64,000 nt of DNA, taken from NCBI GenBank assembly GCA_023853785.1, contig JAJIRX010000718.1, positions 62,001 through 126,000 on the forward strand, given 5' to 3'. Positions 50,346 through 63,043 of the stretch are shown piece by piece. The notes below the pieces were generated by a model. That model was not told the DNA's origin. It saw only the letters and a program-made list of their open reading frames with translations, and made no database searches. Within the stretch, counting starts at the first letter, position 1; every line of letters starts with the position of its first letter. The position numbers and the translations under genes were made by a program. The DNA comes from Psilocybe azurescens (lineage: Eukaryota > Basidiomycota > Agaricomycetes > Agaricales > Agrocybaceae).

Positions 50346-53300
50346 TTATTCCTCGTCGCTGGGCGTCAGATACTCCTCATCGCTGAGGACCTGCTTCCTG
50401 CCGGTGCTCCTCCCGCGGGTGGGCGGCGGCGGACGCTCGTCGTCGTCCATCGGAGTGAGCGCCGACGCGTACGATCCAGTGGCGGAGCCCGTGCCAGGCG
50501 CAGGCGGTGCGCCGGGCAAATCGCTGCCGACGATGACCCTGTCCCATGCGGCGTTGAACACTTTCTCCATCTCGTCGGCGTCGATGTATACCCAGGACCC
50601 TTCTTGGTTGTACGTCCGGGCGTTGCTGAACATCAGATGGAAGTCGTCGCGGTAGGTCTGCACGGATTTGTAGTAGTTCGAGCTAGCGCGCTTCCGTAGA
50701 ATGGACAGTGCCATTGGGACTTTGATAAGTTGGTAGTAATCAGGATAGTCCTAAAATTTGCGAGGTTAGGTTATGCCAATGAAGTTAGCTTAAAAGACCT
50801 TACTCGACGATCGGGAGGTTCGCGGAAAAGATCGCAACGTTTCCTGCCTGTCTCATCTTCGCAGGCAAGAACGGCACGATAGCATTCCATGAACGCCTTC
50901 TTCATCTTCTCACGCACAGCCGGAGGTACATCAGGCCCATTATCTTTATTTCCGTTGGTCTTTGTTTTTCGTCGTTTCTAGATCGTGAATAGTCAGCTTT
51001 CCATAACATGTCGTCACAGTGAAATTAGCAAATCTTACGATTTCATGGTCATCATCATCGTCGTCGTCGGCTTCTGGCGTAACAGACAGCGATTTGATAC
51101 CACGTTTGCGCTTTGAGCCAACGGCAGGTTCATAATCGTTGGCCTTGTTCTTGCCCTTCTTCGGCTTACGACCACGGCCGTCAATAATGACATCTGAAGC
51201 TGGGGTATTTCTTCCAGATGCATCTTCTTTCAGGAGCTTGTTATGTGCTCGACGATCCTTCTTGTCCCGAGCACGTTCAGCGAGCTCTTGAATATCCTCG
51301 CCGTCTTCAAGAGCCTGGTATACGTCATGAGAAACTTGTTAAAAGGGAATTTTTGAAGAAAACATACCATAGCCCATGCATCGTCGCTAAGCCCGTCGTT
51401 ATAGCTAACGATGTTCCTACGACGCTGTCCACGACCTTCAGTAGCCTCATCTACTTCCTTGACTTCGAATGGCTGTTCTGTTTGGTAACATTCAGGTAAT
51501 TCCTCAAACTGCATGAGAGGCTGGGGAGGTTTGCCACGGTGGCCTGCGGCGCGCCAAGTCTCTAAAGCATCTCGCTCGCGCATGAGATCCATCTCGCGGA
51601 AGACGACGTTCTCGTGATCGTTACGCGCAATGAGCTCGTTCAGCTCTTCGTCGTTCATATCTCCTGCTTCTTCGTTTTCCTCTTCTTGATCGGCTTCCAA
51701 AATAGATCGCTATATAAATCAAATACCACGATGAGTATAAGCAAAAGAAGGATGGCGCGGTACCGAAAGCATACCAAAAACTCTTCTTGCTCTTCTTGCG
51801 TGGACTTGTTATCGAAGCGACCGGCCTGGATAACTTTGTCGTCGATATCGAGCTTATAGCGAGCACGTTGATACATGGCTTCTTCAACACTCTTCTCGGT
51901 GATGAACCTCAGGATGAGGACGACTTGGGTTTGACCGATACGATGGGCACGATCTTGGGCCTGAAGATCGGCGTGGGGATTCCAATCACTGTCGAAGCTA
52001 TATAAATAGATTAAATTAGACGTTGTGGGTGCAAGGACAGGAAAGAGAAAGGAAAATGCTTACATGATGACAGTGTCGGCAGTCTGGAGATTCAGACCGA
52101 GACCTCCGGCTCTCGTCGAGAGGATGAACACCTTGTATTCAGAGTCCTTGGCGTTGAAAAGCTGCACGAAGGAAGCACGTTCTTCGGTTTTAGTACCACC
52201 GTCGAGACGGAGATACTTCCATCCCATCATCTTCAAAAAGTCCTCCATGATATCCATAACCTTTGTCATCTGGAAGAAAATGAGGACCTGTGGACGAGAA
52301 TGAGTTACAATCCTTTCAGAATAAAAATTTAAACGTACCCTGTGGCCAGTGGAGAAAGAATTTGGGCAGGATACGATTGAGAAGCTCGATCTTGCCCGAG
52401 GTTCTCACGAGCTTGTCGTCGATGAAACCACCGGGACTGATTTTGTCTTCGACACTCTCGAATAAGAATGGATGTTGACAAATCTTGCGCAGCTGCATGA
52501 GTTCATTGCTAAGACCCTTGACACTATATGACAAATTGTAAGTATACAATTATAATCAAGAGATGAGAATAAAAGTAGAATACAAACCCTTTTGAATCTT
52601 TGCCATCGGCAATCATCTTGTGTTTCTTCATCTGCTTGTAAAGCTGGCTCTGCAGAGCCGACATCCTGATCTTGATAACCTTCTCGACTTTATCAGGCAG
52701 CTCGCTTTCCACGTCCTTCTTCAACCGACGGAGCAGGAAAGGGCGGAAGCACTTTATGCAGACGACGAATGATGAGCAGCGCCTCTTCTTCGTTCAGCTC
52801 GATCTTATCCCCTGTGCCGGAATTGGCGAAGGGAGTGTTGAACCACTCGTCGAACGACTTGACGGAGTTGAAGATCTTGGGAAGCACGAAATTGAGCAGG
52901 GCCCAGAGTTCGGGAAGGTTGTTCTGCAGGGGGTACCGGTGAGAAGCAGGCGGTAGCGGGAGTGATAGTATGTCGTTAGGGTCTGGGTGAGTTTACTCTG
53001 TGTGTTCTTCATACGATGACCTTCGTCTGTAAAATTGGGTACGAATGGGTGAGTCTAAGCAAAACTAAGATCCTATGGAGATATACGAACCGACGATCAT
53101 GTGCAACCATTTGATCTTGCTGAGGTGGGGGCGATCCTTGATGATATACTCGTAGGTGGTGAGGAGCACCTGGAATTGGCCGACGCGGAGATCGCCTTGG
53201 AGGGCACGACGCTGGGCCGGGTTGCCTTTGTATGCCACGATCTTGACGTTGGGGGCCCACTTTGCGAACTCTCCAGACCAATTGGTCATGGTAGAGAGAG

Positions 53301-55413
53301 GGACAATGACGAGGTATGGGCCGCGTTGCCTCTTGGTTTCGATAAGGAAGGTGATAAGTGAAATCGTCTGGATGGTCTTTCCGAGACCCTGAAAAGATGG
53401 AAGTTAGCGGTGAGATAAAAGCTTGTAGGATATCTAAAAACTCGCCATCTCATCGGCCAAGATACCATTAAGCCTATTGTTGTACAAACTAACCATCCAT
53501 TGCAAACCCTTGATCTGGTATTCCTTCAGCTTGCCACCGACGAGGATGTCAGGTTGTTTGGTGACTTTCTCTGAGATCCTGTGGGCCACAGCGTAGTAGT
53601 CGACCTTCTTATTCTCCGTGATATCGTCGGGGTTGATTTGGGCACCGAAAGTAGCTTCCGTGGCAGGTCCATCTTCCTGCTCGAAGCCAAGCTCGTTCAT
53701 CGGGCCGCCCTCGTTCTGTTGAGCGACAACGGCTTGGGCCAACGAGTCGAGGTAGGCGTCTGTCTGCCTGAGCAAATGCGTGATACGGGTATCCTTGGCA
53801 GAGTCGAGAAGCTTGATATACGCCTCTTCATCGTCGGCTTTGAGTGCTCTGAGACGCTCTTTCGCGATCCGTTCAATGCGCTTCTGTTCTTCCTTCTCGG
53901 TATGAGCATGGAAGTTGAGAACTGCGCGACCGAGTCGGGTGATCCTGTCTTGGGCTACACGATTGACGGCGATGACTTCCTTGCCGTGAGCGCAGATGAT
54001 GCCCAGCTGCTCGACGTGTTTGTGTTTCGCACGTCGTTCGCGCTCCAATCGTTGTTTTCTCTCCGGCGTTCTCGACCATACGGGCGTCACGAATTGTGGG
54101 CTTGCGAGTGCGACGGAAGTCAAGACGATTGAGAGGGAGTAGTGAACCGTGCATGAGCTTCTCGGCGACTTGGGCTCTCATGGCTCTTTGCTTGTCTAAC
54201 ACCCGGAGAGACTTGAGTTCGATCAAGGCCCGCAGTTTGCCATGGGCTGTGGCGCTCGGGTGGATGAGAGCACTGTATGGCCTGAGAGAATCGAGAGGAG
54301 TGGCCACAGTGGTGTCATTCTCCTTATCTTCTTTGACCTTTTCGTCCTGGGTGACATCGATATTGGCGTCGAAACTGCCATCTCCCATGGTGGAAGGCAT
54401 CCCTTCGAGTTCACGAATCCGTTGCTGGATTCGAGCCTCGATGAAACGCTCGCGTTCGTCTATGATCTGGTGGGCGTCTAAGCCTGCTGGCATTATAGTT
54501 GGGACGACCAGCCTCTGGAGACGAGTTGCAAAAGGGTGGGATCCATCTCAGAGGGCCGCTTGAGGTGGGTGAAGGGGTGCCTGTAGGCATTGTAGGGATA
54601 TATGGGCGAGTTTACGTCGTCTTCGAGGAAAGGCCCTTTGGGGTAGTCGGCGGGGTCGACAGAAGTAGGTTCGGCCTCTTCTGCCTTGACCGAGCTTTCA
54701 CGGCCAGAGGTCGATGAAGGGGCGGGAACCGAGCCTGGTTCACCCTTTGAAGCCTTGACGGCAGCATCGACGATTCGTGAGGGTACATCTGGTCCTTGAA
54801 TCATCTTTTCGAGGTCCGGGATTGCTGTGTTAGGCACTCGGGTGGCGTGTAGCAGATAGTCCGGGACGGGCTGGCCACGGGAAACAAGCTTAAAAGCTTG
54901 TATTTGGGCACGAAGAGCGTTAATCTGATCGGTGGTGAAGGAGACAGGGGTCTGGGAAGTGGAAGGGAAGGCCTGTGCGGGCATGGGCCCAGAGGTGATA
55001 GATGCTGGAGGAGCAGCGCCATTAGTAAGCTGGGCATGGCCATTTGCCATGGGAGGCTGCTGTGACTGAATGTTATTTGTGGGCGCCAGTTGGTTGCGTC
55101 CTGGAAGGTATAAGATTAGGAGGACGATATGCAAGTCGGCGAGAAAACAAACGAACGTTGGGACGACAGGACATTGATATACTTGAGAAGATTATCTAGC
55201 TCATTGGGATTCTTTTGTTCTGATGGATTTTTGCGCAAAAGTTGACCCGCTATGTGGAGAGAGGTAAGTAGTGCAAGGAGTGATGGGCTGAGCAGGCAGA
55301 CATACCATGATCATTTGCTGGAGATCAACAGTTGGCTGCCTGAGCTGTTGCTGTTGCTGTTGCTGGGCGATGTTGGGGGCAACCATGCCGTTGCCCAGCA
55401 AAGGAGCAGACAT
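50346..55413 (-). CDS. STH1: SWI/SNF-family ATPase (Sth1/Snf21/Snf2 type)
   Basis: The start at 55413 gives [17 protein letters not shown]. Domains in order: a QLQ motif ([19 protein letters not shown]), an HSA region ([19 protein letters not shown], then [20 protein letters not shown]), then the SNF2 ATPase. The ATPase shows [19 protein letters not shown], the GLGKT P-loop, DEGHRMKN and LLLTGTP; the C-lobe shows [14 protein letters not shown] and [15 protein letters not shown] sequence. A SnAC region follows ([14 protein letters not shown]), then a C-terminal bromodomain ([16 protein letters not shown]), ending LTPSDEE. This is the full layout of RSC/SWI-SNF catalytic subunits. Frame slips lie at 54530-54533, near 54,075, at 52929-52933 and at 52745-52746; three of these are single-base homopolymer changes. 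Confidence 0.93.
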
Positions 55414-55689
55414 TTGGGAGGCGAATAGAGAAGGATTACCGTCGCGTCTACCGGAGTTGAGCAGGAGAACGTTAGCTGAGCTTTGAAAAGGTCACGAAGC
55501 CGCCGCGTGATGAATTCAAGTGTTGCACAGGCAGTGCAAACAATGGAGGCACTGTCACAAACACCGTTACCATCCAGTTTGTCACACTCACCGACTCATT
55601 AACAAACACTGTCACGTGCTGCTAATTCAAGTCGCGTCCGTGCCCTAATACTAAATGACTCTATCTCATTCACCACCACCACCACTACA
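55414..55689. promoter_or_regulatory. 276-bp divergent promoter, STH1 / KU80
   Basis: The two start codons are 276 bp apart. The segment holds repeated CACTGTCAC/TTGTCACAC-like motifs (55,545-55,620) and a CACGTG at 55613-55618, 72 bp from the KU80 ATG and 200 bp from the STH1 ATG. No TATA box is obvious. Confidence 0.55.
55613..55618. promoter_or_regulatory. CACGTG E-box in STH1/KU80 promoter
   Basis: A perfect CACGTG lies close to the KU80 side of the divergent promoter. Motif match only. Confidence 0.4.
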
Positions 55690-58600
55690 ATGCCTACGGA
55701 AAGAGCAGGGGTACGTCGCCCTCCCTTTTCTTTTCCTATTGCTAACTCGACCTTAGTATACCGTGACCATGTTTCTCATCGACGTCTCGTCGTCAATGGG
55801 CAACATTAGGGCTGTTCAAGTCGAAAACGCGGATAAATCATCTCGTACAATAGAAATGACCAATCTCGAGTGGAGTCTACAATACGTCAAACTTAAAATA
55901 CAGGAAATGGTGCATACCCTTCCAGTCTCAAACCTACTTCAAATTAATAACATCTCTAGATATTCAATGGACGAAAGACAGACCAGTGTGGTGTCATCAT
56001 TTTCGGCTCAGAGGGTATTCGCTCTTTACAGCATCTTTTGTATCTTGTACTAAAGCCAGAGGCAGATACTAACAATCGCCTCAACACCACAAATGATGGC
56101 TATGAATCTGTAGTTGAATATATCCCAATTGCCCAGCCCAACGCACGCACTCTCGCCAAGATTGACGCCCTTCAAGCTTCCAACACTTCAGGCGATCGTA
56201 CGGTCACTCTTCAGCTTGTCCAGATATCTAAAAATAACTTTCCTTTCAGCAATCGACGCGTTGATTGTTGGTATCGATTCACAGACCAGATACCTTGGAA
56301 ATAAAAAGTGGACCCGCAAAATCGTCATTGTCACAGATGGTGAAAGTCCAATTGAAGTCGAAGATTGGGAAGCTACCGTCGAAAAGATGGATGAACTCGG
56401 TGTGACACTGACAGTCGTGTAAGTCCTCAACTATCTCCCCTGGGTACTCTCCTCGCTCACATATACATTAGTGGAGTGGACTTTGATGACAACGAACTAC
56501 CGTACACGGAGCCCAACAAGAGCAACATCAAGGTAATTGCCAGCGTGTGCTCCATTTTGAAGCTACCTTACACAATACCTTACAGAGTGTCAATGAAAAT
56601 TTTTATAAAGAATTGACTTCTGCCATGCAGTCAGGAGTCGTAGGAACATGCGCCTACGCAATTCGCGAAGCCACAGCACCAGAAGTCAAAATTGTCAAAT
56701 CTACTCTAGTGGGCACACAACTGCGCATTGGTGATATCGACGCCAGATCAGACGAAGCCATTGAACTTCCTGTCAAAATGAGTAAATGCACCGCTCTTGC
56801 CCGACCCAAAACGTGGAAAAAGTTCACATTGATGCAAAAAACAAAGACTGGCGAGAATGAAATGGAAGTAGATGAGCCGGAAGCCAATTTCGATCCTGAC
56901 AAACCGGCCGTGTACTCTCAAGTCAAGATGAAAACGGAATATGTTGTCGAACCTGAAGAAGACGAAGATGAAGACAAAGAAACGGTTAAAAGCGAAGACA
57001 TAGATGGGAGACATGAAAATGAAGCAGGAAAATGACGACGACACTGTGAACCTGTTGGATGGAAAGTCTGCTGCTACTCAACTTCCTTCCAAAGAATCTG
57101 CGACATATATAGATAAAGAGGATCTCATTCGAGGCTTCAAATATGGGTCAACCTACGCGCCTTGTCCAGACGGCCAGTTCCCGAAACTGCAAACACACAA
57201 AGGCATCGATGTGATTAGCTTTTTCCTGCCAAAACTGTGCGTGCTGCCTTCATACTTACATCTACTCGTCTACTAATCTGTTAACCTTTTCGATAAAGTT
57301 CCGTCGTGAATTGGCCATGGGTGAATTATCGTATGTCTGGGCCGACCCCAATCGTCCAGTAGAGCAAGTCGCGCTATCCTCCATTGTACAGGCTATGCAC
57401 GAGCGCAGATTAATGGCTATCGGCCGCCTGGTAACAAGAGATGATATGGACCCAAAGATGGGCGTCTTAGCTCCCATTATGTTCGACGGTGTGGATTGTT
57501 TACTTTGGATTCCGGTCAGTATTGTGAAATGATAAATTCCCATCCCCCGACACTGATAGGCTGTCCCTTTAGGCGCCTTTTGCTGACGACGTTCGGAAGT
57601 ACACCTTCGCGTCACTGGATAAACTCGTTAATAAGAAGGGTGAGATTCTGACGAAACATCCTTATCTGCCCACGCAGGAGCAGCTCGAGGCGATGGATAA
57701 GTTTGTGGACGCCATGGATCTCATGGACGCCGGCGAAAGACTGAATATGGGTGAGTATGATTCATCTTCGTCAATATCCCGTGGTTCGAGGACAGGTTGA
57801 TTGATTGGCATATCCCAGTGATCGTTACCCTTGGTTCGATACACGAGAGTCGTATAACCCTGCGATACACCGCGTTAAGCAGGCTATGTTCCACTGCGCT
57901 GTCGTTAAGGATATCGTAGAATATCCAGTCCCACCACCTCATCCCGAGACCATCAAGTACTTTGACCCGCCTAAGAGGGTGTTAAAGAGAGCCCGGGATG
58001 CCGTCGAGGAATGTAAATCCGTGTTCAAAGTTCAAGAAGGCATGTTTTGCTGTTTCTTACGCATTGCGGTATGTTAACTTAGTTCAATTAGTTCCGAAGA
58101 GGGTCGCAAAGGCCAAAAGGAGGATTATGCGCGCGTCGCGGAGGATGAAGACGACGAAGTGTTGCTTCTGGATCGTAAACAGCCTGCCTCATCGCGTACA
58201 CGGTCGCAGATGAACATCGTCCAAGGCGAATCATCTTCTTCCTCCGCGCATGCGAAGGTGGCCGCTAAAGCCAAGGAAGGCAGCGAAACTGAAGACGAGG
58301 ATGACGAGGAAGAGATGCTCCTTGACAAGAAGAATACTCCTGCAGCACCAGCATCGTCGTCCCGGGACCCTCTCCCGACGCCTGCGAGGTCACTGTCGCC
58401 CCAGATCGATGCCGGCCGCGCGCCGGGGAGGATTATAGGGAACACGTACCCTTTGAAGGATTTCAAGAAGAATATCGCGCGCGGGGATTTGGTGACGAAG
58501 GCCGTGGAGGATCTAGCGGCCGTTATTACGGAGGTTGTTATGAAGCCTTTTGCGACGAGGAGGACGGATGAGATGCTGGAGTGCATGTCGTTTTTGAGGG

Positions 58601-58990
58601 GAACGTGCCTTGTGGTCAGTATTTTTTTTAAATAAAATATCTCGTTTGAAGAACTTATGCATTGGATTTGGGTAGGAGGATGAGATTGATGCGTGGAACG
58701 CGTGAGTTGTTTGAGATTTTCATCAATACTGAATCTGACCTGGATCTTTCAACTAGGTTTATCCGTGAACTGAAAGAAAAGTGTCTGACGAAACCTGGCA
58801 ATCCTCATTTTTGGGAGAAGATCCAGGGAGTTGGTAGAGAGCTTAGTTTGATCAACAAACAAGAGGCGAAGAAACAAGGAGGTGATTCTGATGTTACAGA
58901 GAACGAGGCTGTAGAAGTGAGTTGTTTTTTTGCTATCTTGCACCTGCAAGCATTGATCAATCACGTTTGCTTTACCAGTTCATTTCATAA
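55690..58990 (+). CDS. KU80: Ku80 (XRCC5) DNA end-binding protein
   Basis: Exon 1 is MPTERAG (55690-55710), then YTVTMFLIDVSSSMG opens a von Willebrand A domain (IFNGRKTDQCGVIIFGSE, then WTRKIVIVTDGESPIE). The Ku core follows with IRGFKYGSTYAPCPDGQF, FRRELAMGELSYVWADP, QVALSSIVQAMHERR and PYLPTQEQLEAMDKFVDAM. A Ser/Glu-rich linker leads to the C-terminal helical region (IDAWN-AFIRELKEKC) and ends VEFIS (stop 58988-58990). At least ten introns are present. Ku70/Ku80 binds double-strand ends for non-homologous end joining and at telomeres. Frame slips: one extra G at 57006-57008 and one extra C at 58094-58095. The intron junction near 57,238 does not fit in phase and may hide another. Confidence 0.92.
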
Positions 58991-59144
58991 ATTTGATATT
59001 TTTGGGTGTTGCGAGATTTGATGCCTGCAGGAGATGATAAACACCGCGTTTTTTTTTCGACATTTACATTTCATTATTTTATACCCATGTACATAACGAA
59101 AGTTTTAGCAACAGAAATACAGCAACAGTTATCAAAAATTTTCA

Positions 59145-61240
59145 TCAAGAATTTTTGCTCCACCAGCCTCCTAGCAAGCTGCTAATTCCTCCACGAGCAG
59201 GCTGCTGAGATTCTACAATAGGCTCGATGTGTTCCTCTACTTTTGCTTTTGGCAGCTGCTTCCTCTCCGGCACGGGCTCTGCCTTCCTGCTCTTGGTCTG
59301 AGAGGGTGCAACGATGGGCGGTGGAACAGGTTGTTTCCCAGCGCGTTGTTGGAGTCGGTCCATGTCCAGCTCGACGTAGTTGAGTGCAATGTTGAAGAAT
59401 AAGGGTTTCTTATATGTTGCTGGATCGGCTTTGACAGAACCCCCGTTGTACGCGAACCAGTCTCGTTTGTATTGTACACCGTCTGAGGCAATTGCGCTTT
59501 CCAGTTCCTTTATATCCTCGTCTTTGAGCGAGAAAAAGGAAGGTATGGAGGTATTGATAGGATCCGACTCGGATAATGAGAGACTTGACCCAGTTTCTCG
59601 CAGATGGATGGTAGCGTGTTGCAGGAGTGTAAGTGCCTCGGCGTATTTCTTGACAGCGTTGTAGCATTGCGCGAGGTATACGCATCGGCGGGCATTCGTG
59701 AAGGATATTCTGGCTTCGACAGCTGAGGTAATGTCGGCGTTGTCGTCTACTATGTTGAGGGTGCGCATTTGAGTCAGACTTTGAAGGACGGTATCGAGCA
59801 GCTTCACCACAGCTGGGTAGAGTCTGCTGTCGACTGGGCCTGCATTTCCTTTGCCCTTGCCTGCTGTTGGCTTTTTCTGGGCTGGGATTCTGGATTTTTC
59901 GTTGCTTCCTGAGCTTAGAAGGGTCTCCATGAGGAGCAGATCGCGTTGGATGCGGCGAGAGAGAAGTTGGTAGACGATGTAGGCGTGGACGAAATGTATG
60001 TCTCTACCACCACTGGCTGAAGCATTTACACCGGTTCCGCTAAGCTAAGAGTGGTGGTTAAGGATAGATAGTGAAGCAAAGCAAATGTATGGCGACGCAC
60101 CTGTTGAGTTTCCTGTAATTTCCGGGCAACTTCCTCTGCATCACTCAAAGCTAATAGAACCGCATCATAAGCTGTGACGCCTAATTTAGACTTCTTGGTA
60201 TGACGATTATCTTCGCTGATTGCTACTTCAGCCTTTTGTACTCGTAATAGAACGTCGACAAGCTCAGGGTATCGGACTGGAACCGGTTGGTCTTCCCAAG
60301 TGATTGGCCTGAGATTAGATGGCGAAACCGAAGACTTCTCTTCACTCTGCAGCTTGGTTAGAAGCGCGTCGCAGTTTTCTACTATTTCGTTGCGGTATTT
60401 GGGTGCTATATCCGCTACGATTCCGTTGACGTCGTAGGCTTTGGCACGACCTAGTTCGTGGGCGCAATAGCGGATTTCTGGGCTAATTTCATCTGAGAAC
60501 AGGACGGCTAGAGCCTGGTCGCGACTGGTTGACGACGTCTCCGCAAGGTCGTCCAAGAGGGATCTTGCTACGCTGAGCTGAATGAGAGCATCCTCGAAGT
60601 CGTCTCGGTAGCGGAGGAATCGACCGTTGAGAATGATGGTGTAAATTGTAACTTCGATCAAGTTCTCAGCGGACAGCCGCGATGAGGCATATAGGCTCTG
60701 GCAAAGGGAAAGAAGCTGGGTAGACCAGTTCACTGCACGACGGAATCGGCCTGTTGCGCTGTGTCTGAGAGCACTGGCGTTGTCCTTATTAACTGGTAGA
60801 AGAGCTGAGCTTGTGAGTTCTTGAGAGTATGCCCATGCACGTTCTGCCTCGAAAAGTAGGAGCTGTAGGCTGTTGAAAAGCAGCTCAGGACAACTCCAGA
60901 TGTGAACAATGGTTGTCACTCACTGTCCGTCCTTTGCAGTGTCGGGACTTAAAGGGGCAACTTCTTGAAATCTCTGCCTTTGCCGTGCGTCATCTTGAGG
61001 CTAGAACGCAGTCGATGTGTGCGATTGGCGCAATGTTTACTGTAATACGAGTCAATGAGCTATAGTCCGAGTAAATCTCGCAAAAAGACGCACCGGTAGC
61101 GTACGAAATCATTATAGCGCAACCCGTATGCGTTTCTCTGCTCATTTGCAAGCTGAAGTGCTGCAATGGCTAATTGAGTAAGAGTATTAGCCCAAGACTG
61201 ACACGTATTCACCTCTGAATACGACGACGTTGTCTGCCAT
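59145..61240 (-). CDS. SRP68: Signal recognition particle subunit SRP68
   Basis: The start at 61240 gives MADNVVVFR, then [20 protein letters not shown] and [20 protein letters not shown], the conserved SRP68 N-terminal RNA-binding region. The middle is TPR-like helical ([51 protein letters not shown]). The C-terminus has [18 protein letters not shown] and ends [16 protein letters not shown], the segment that contacts SRP72 in the family. The frame needs one more C in the run at 60954-60957 (G4 on the + strand), which turns a premature stop into [15 protein letters not shown] targets ribosomes making secretory proteins to the ER. The GET3 start is 130 bp away, head to head. Confidence 0.92.
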
Positions 61241-61370
61241 GAGTGAGAAAATTTCCAGGATGTTCGGGAGGCTGGATGATGGATTGAGAAAGAATGTGCA
61301 CGCGTCAGGCCGATCAACTGTTAAGCTTATCTCAATTCACATTCATTCCTCATCTATCACTTACAACACA
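61241..61370. promoter_or_regulatory. 130-bp bidirectional promoter, SRP68 / GET3
   Basis: Only 130 bp separate the two start codons, so the genes must share promoter DNA, and at least one 5' leader is very short. No TATA box is evident. The GET3 side has a C/T-rich leader (61,325-61,365). Confidence 0.6.
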
Positions 61371-62870
61371 ATGGAAGGTGAACTCTTGCCGCCAACTCTT
61401 CAAAATGTCCTCGACCAAACCTCACTGAAGTGGATTTTCTGTGGTCAGATCTCTTGATTGTTTCCTGAGTTATAGAATTGACACTCGTCGTCTGATTACA
61501 GGAGGAAAGGGTGGTGTAGGTATGCATCGTATCTTTATATTGCCAGATGCACCTCCATTGACCAAATTTAATAGGCAAAACAACCACTTCGTGCTCTCTC
61601 GCGATACAACTGGCTAAATGCCGCAAATCTGTCCTGTTAATTGTACGACAGCCAGATACCTCTTCCTCCGACCTTCGTTCACTAACCTTCTGTGGTCAAA
61701 GTCAACAGATCCTGCCCATAATTTATCAGATGCTTTTGGTCAGAAGTTCTCCAAGGACGCTACGAAGGTCAATGGATTCGACAACCTTTTCGCCATGGAA
61801 ATTGATCCTACGAGCTCTATTCAAGAGATGGTCGAGCAATGTAGGCGGCTTTCGTTGTTGTTCAGCAATGGCATTCGCTGATACATAGGAACACAGCGGA
61901 TTCGAATGGCATGATGGGCTCAATGATGCAAGATTTGGCATTTGCGATCCCTGGTGTGGATGAAGCCATGAGTTTCGCGGAGATCATGAAGTGAGTTGGG
62001 TATAACTTGTTCTATTGAATAGCTACTGACGAATGGTGTTTGAAGACACGTTAAATCTATGGAGTACTCCGTTATTGTATTTGATACTGCACCGACAGGA
62101 CACACTCTTCGTTTCTTGTCATTCCCGACTGTTCTTGAGAAGGCACTGGGGAAACTAAGCAGCCTCGGATCTCGCTTTGGACCTATGATCAGCCAGGTAC
62201 ATGGCTCCCACACTGAGTTTCTGTCTTCATTTCGCTCAATATGCACAGATGTCAGCGATGATGGGTGGAGAGGCCGGCACTCAAGAAGACATGTTCGCCA
62301 AGTTGGAGAATATGCGTGCCGTTATTACCGAAGTTAACACACAATTTAAAGACCCGGTGAGTAGCTTTTCAAAATGGAACTTGGGAACTTTACTGACCAC
62401 GATGTCGGGATTTCTCAGGAGAAGACAACTTTCGTTTGTGTTTGCATATCGGAATTCTTGTCTCTATACGAGACAGAACGTCTTATCCAAGAACTCACGG
62501 CATATGAGATCGACACTCATAATATTGTCGTAAATCAACTATTATTCCCCAAGAAATGTATTTGATTTTCCATTTTCAATCACATCGCAGCAGTCTACTA
62601 ACTCAGTATATAGCATCAAATTGTGAACATTGTCATGTTCGCCAGAAGATGCAGCAAAAATACCTGGGAGAAGCCCACGAACTATACGATGAATTTTTCC
62701 ATATCGTCCAGCTTCCCTTACTCACAGAAGAAGTTCGCGGTCCGGAGAAGCTAAAAGCTTTCAGCCAGATGCTTGTCGAGCCATACGTCCCTCCCTCAGG
62801 ATTAACTTGCTTGCACATACACTACATACACACGTTTACCTGTGCTCTGTTAAACAATATAAAAGAGTAA
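61371..62870 (+). CDS. GET3: Get3/ArsA-type ATPase for tail-anchored proteins
   Basis: The ATG at 61371 starts [19 protein letters not shown]. The deviant P-loop GGKGGVGKTTTSC is assembled from three exons, one of them 18 nt (61502-61519). Then come [12 protein letters not shown] (switch I), [16 protein letters not shown] (switch II), the client-binding Met-rich helix [22 protein letters not shown], and the zinc-binding CEHC of the dimer interface ([18 protein letters not shown]). The end is [17 protein letters not shown] plus about 24 residues without family resemblance, possibly from a missed intron or indel. Get3 carries tail-anchored proteins to the Get1/2 receptor at the ER. Confidence 0.92.
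61502..61519 (+). other. 18-nt exon carrying the GET3 P-loop
   Basis: GAGGAAAGGGTGGTGTAG lies between an acceptor (TTACAG ending 61501) and a donor (GTATGC from 61520). Joined as TGT G-GA GGA AAG GGT GGT GTA G-GC AAA ACA it encodes CGGKGGVGKT. The introns are 61444-61501 and 61520-61574. Confidence 0.85.
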
Positions 62871-63043
62871 TTGACGCGTATGCAGTTCCATAGTGATGGT
62901 CATGATTATTACTTGAGCCTGCCTGGCTAACAAGAGTGCCTATAGCTACAGAAAGCAACAGAGCGGGGTCTACAATTACAAGAATTAGATACAGAATAAT
63001 TTACAGTTTGAGGGGATAAATTAGTGGCATAGCTTGTAAGATG

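Noticed and set aside
53581..54132. 183-residue + strand frame opposite STH1
   Set aside because: It is antisense to the conserved HSA and ATPase coding exons, and the sense protein is clearly the real one.
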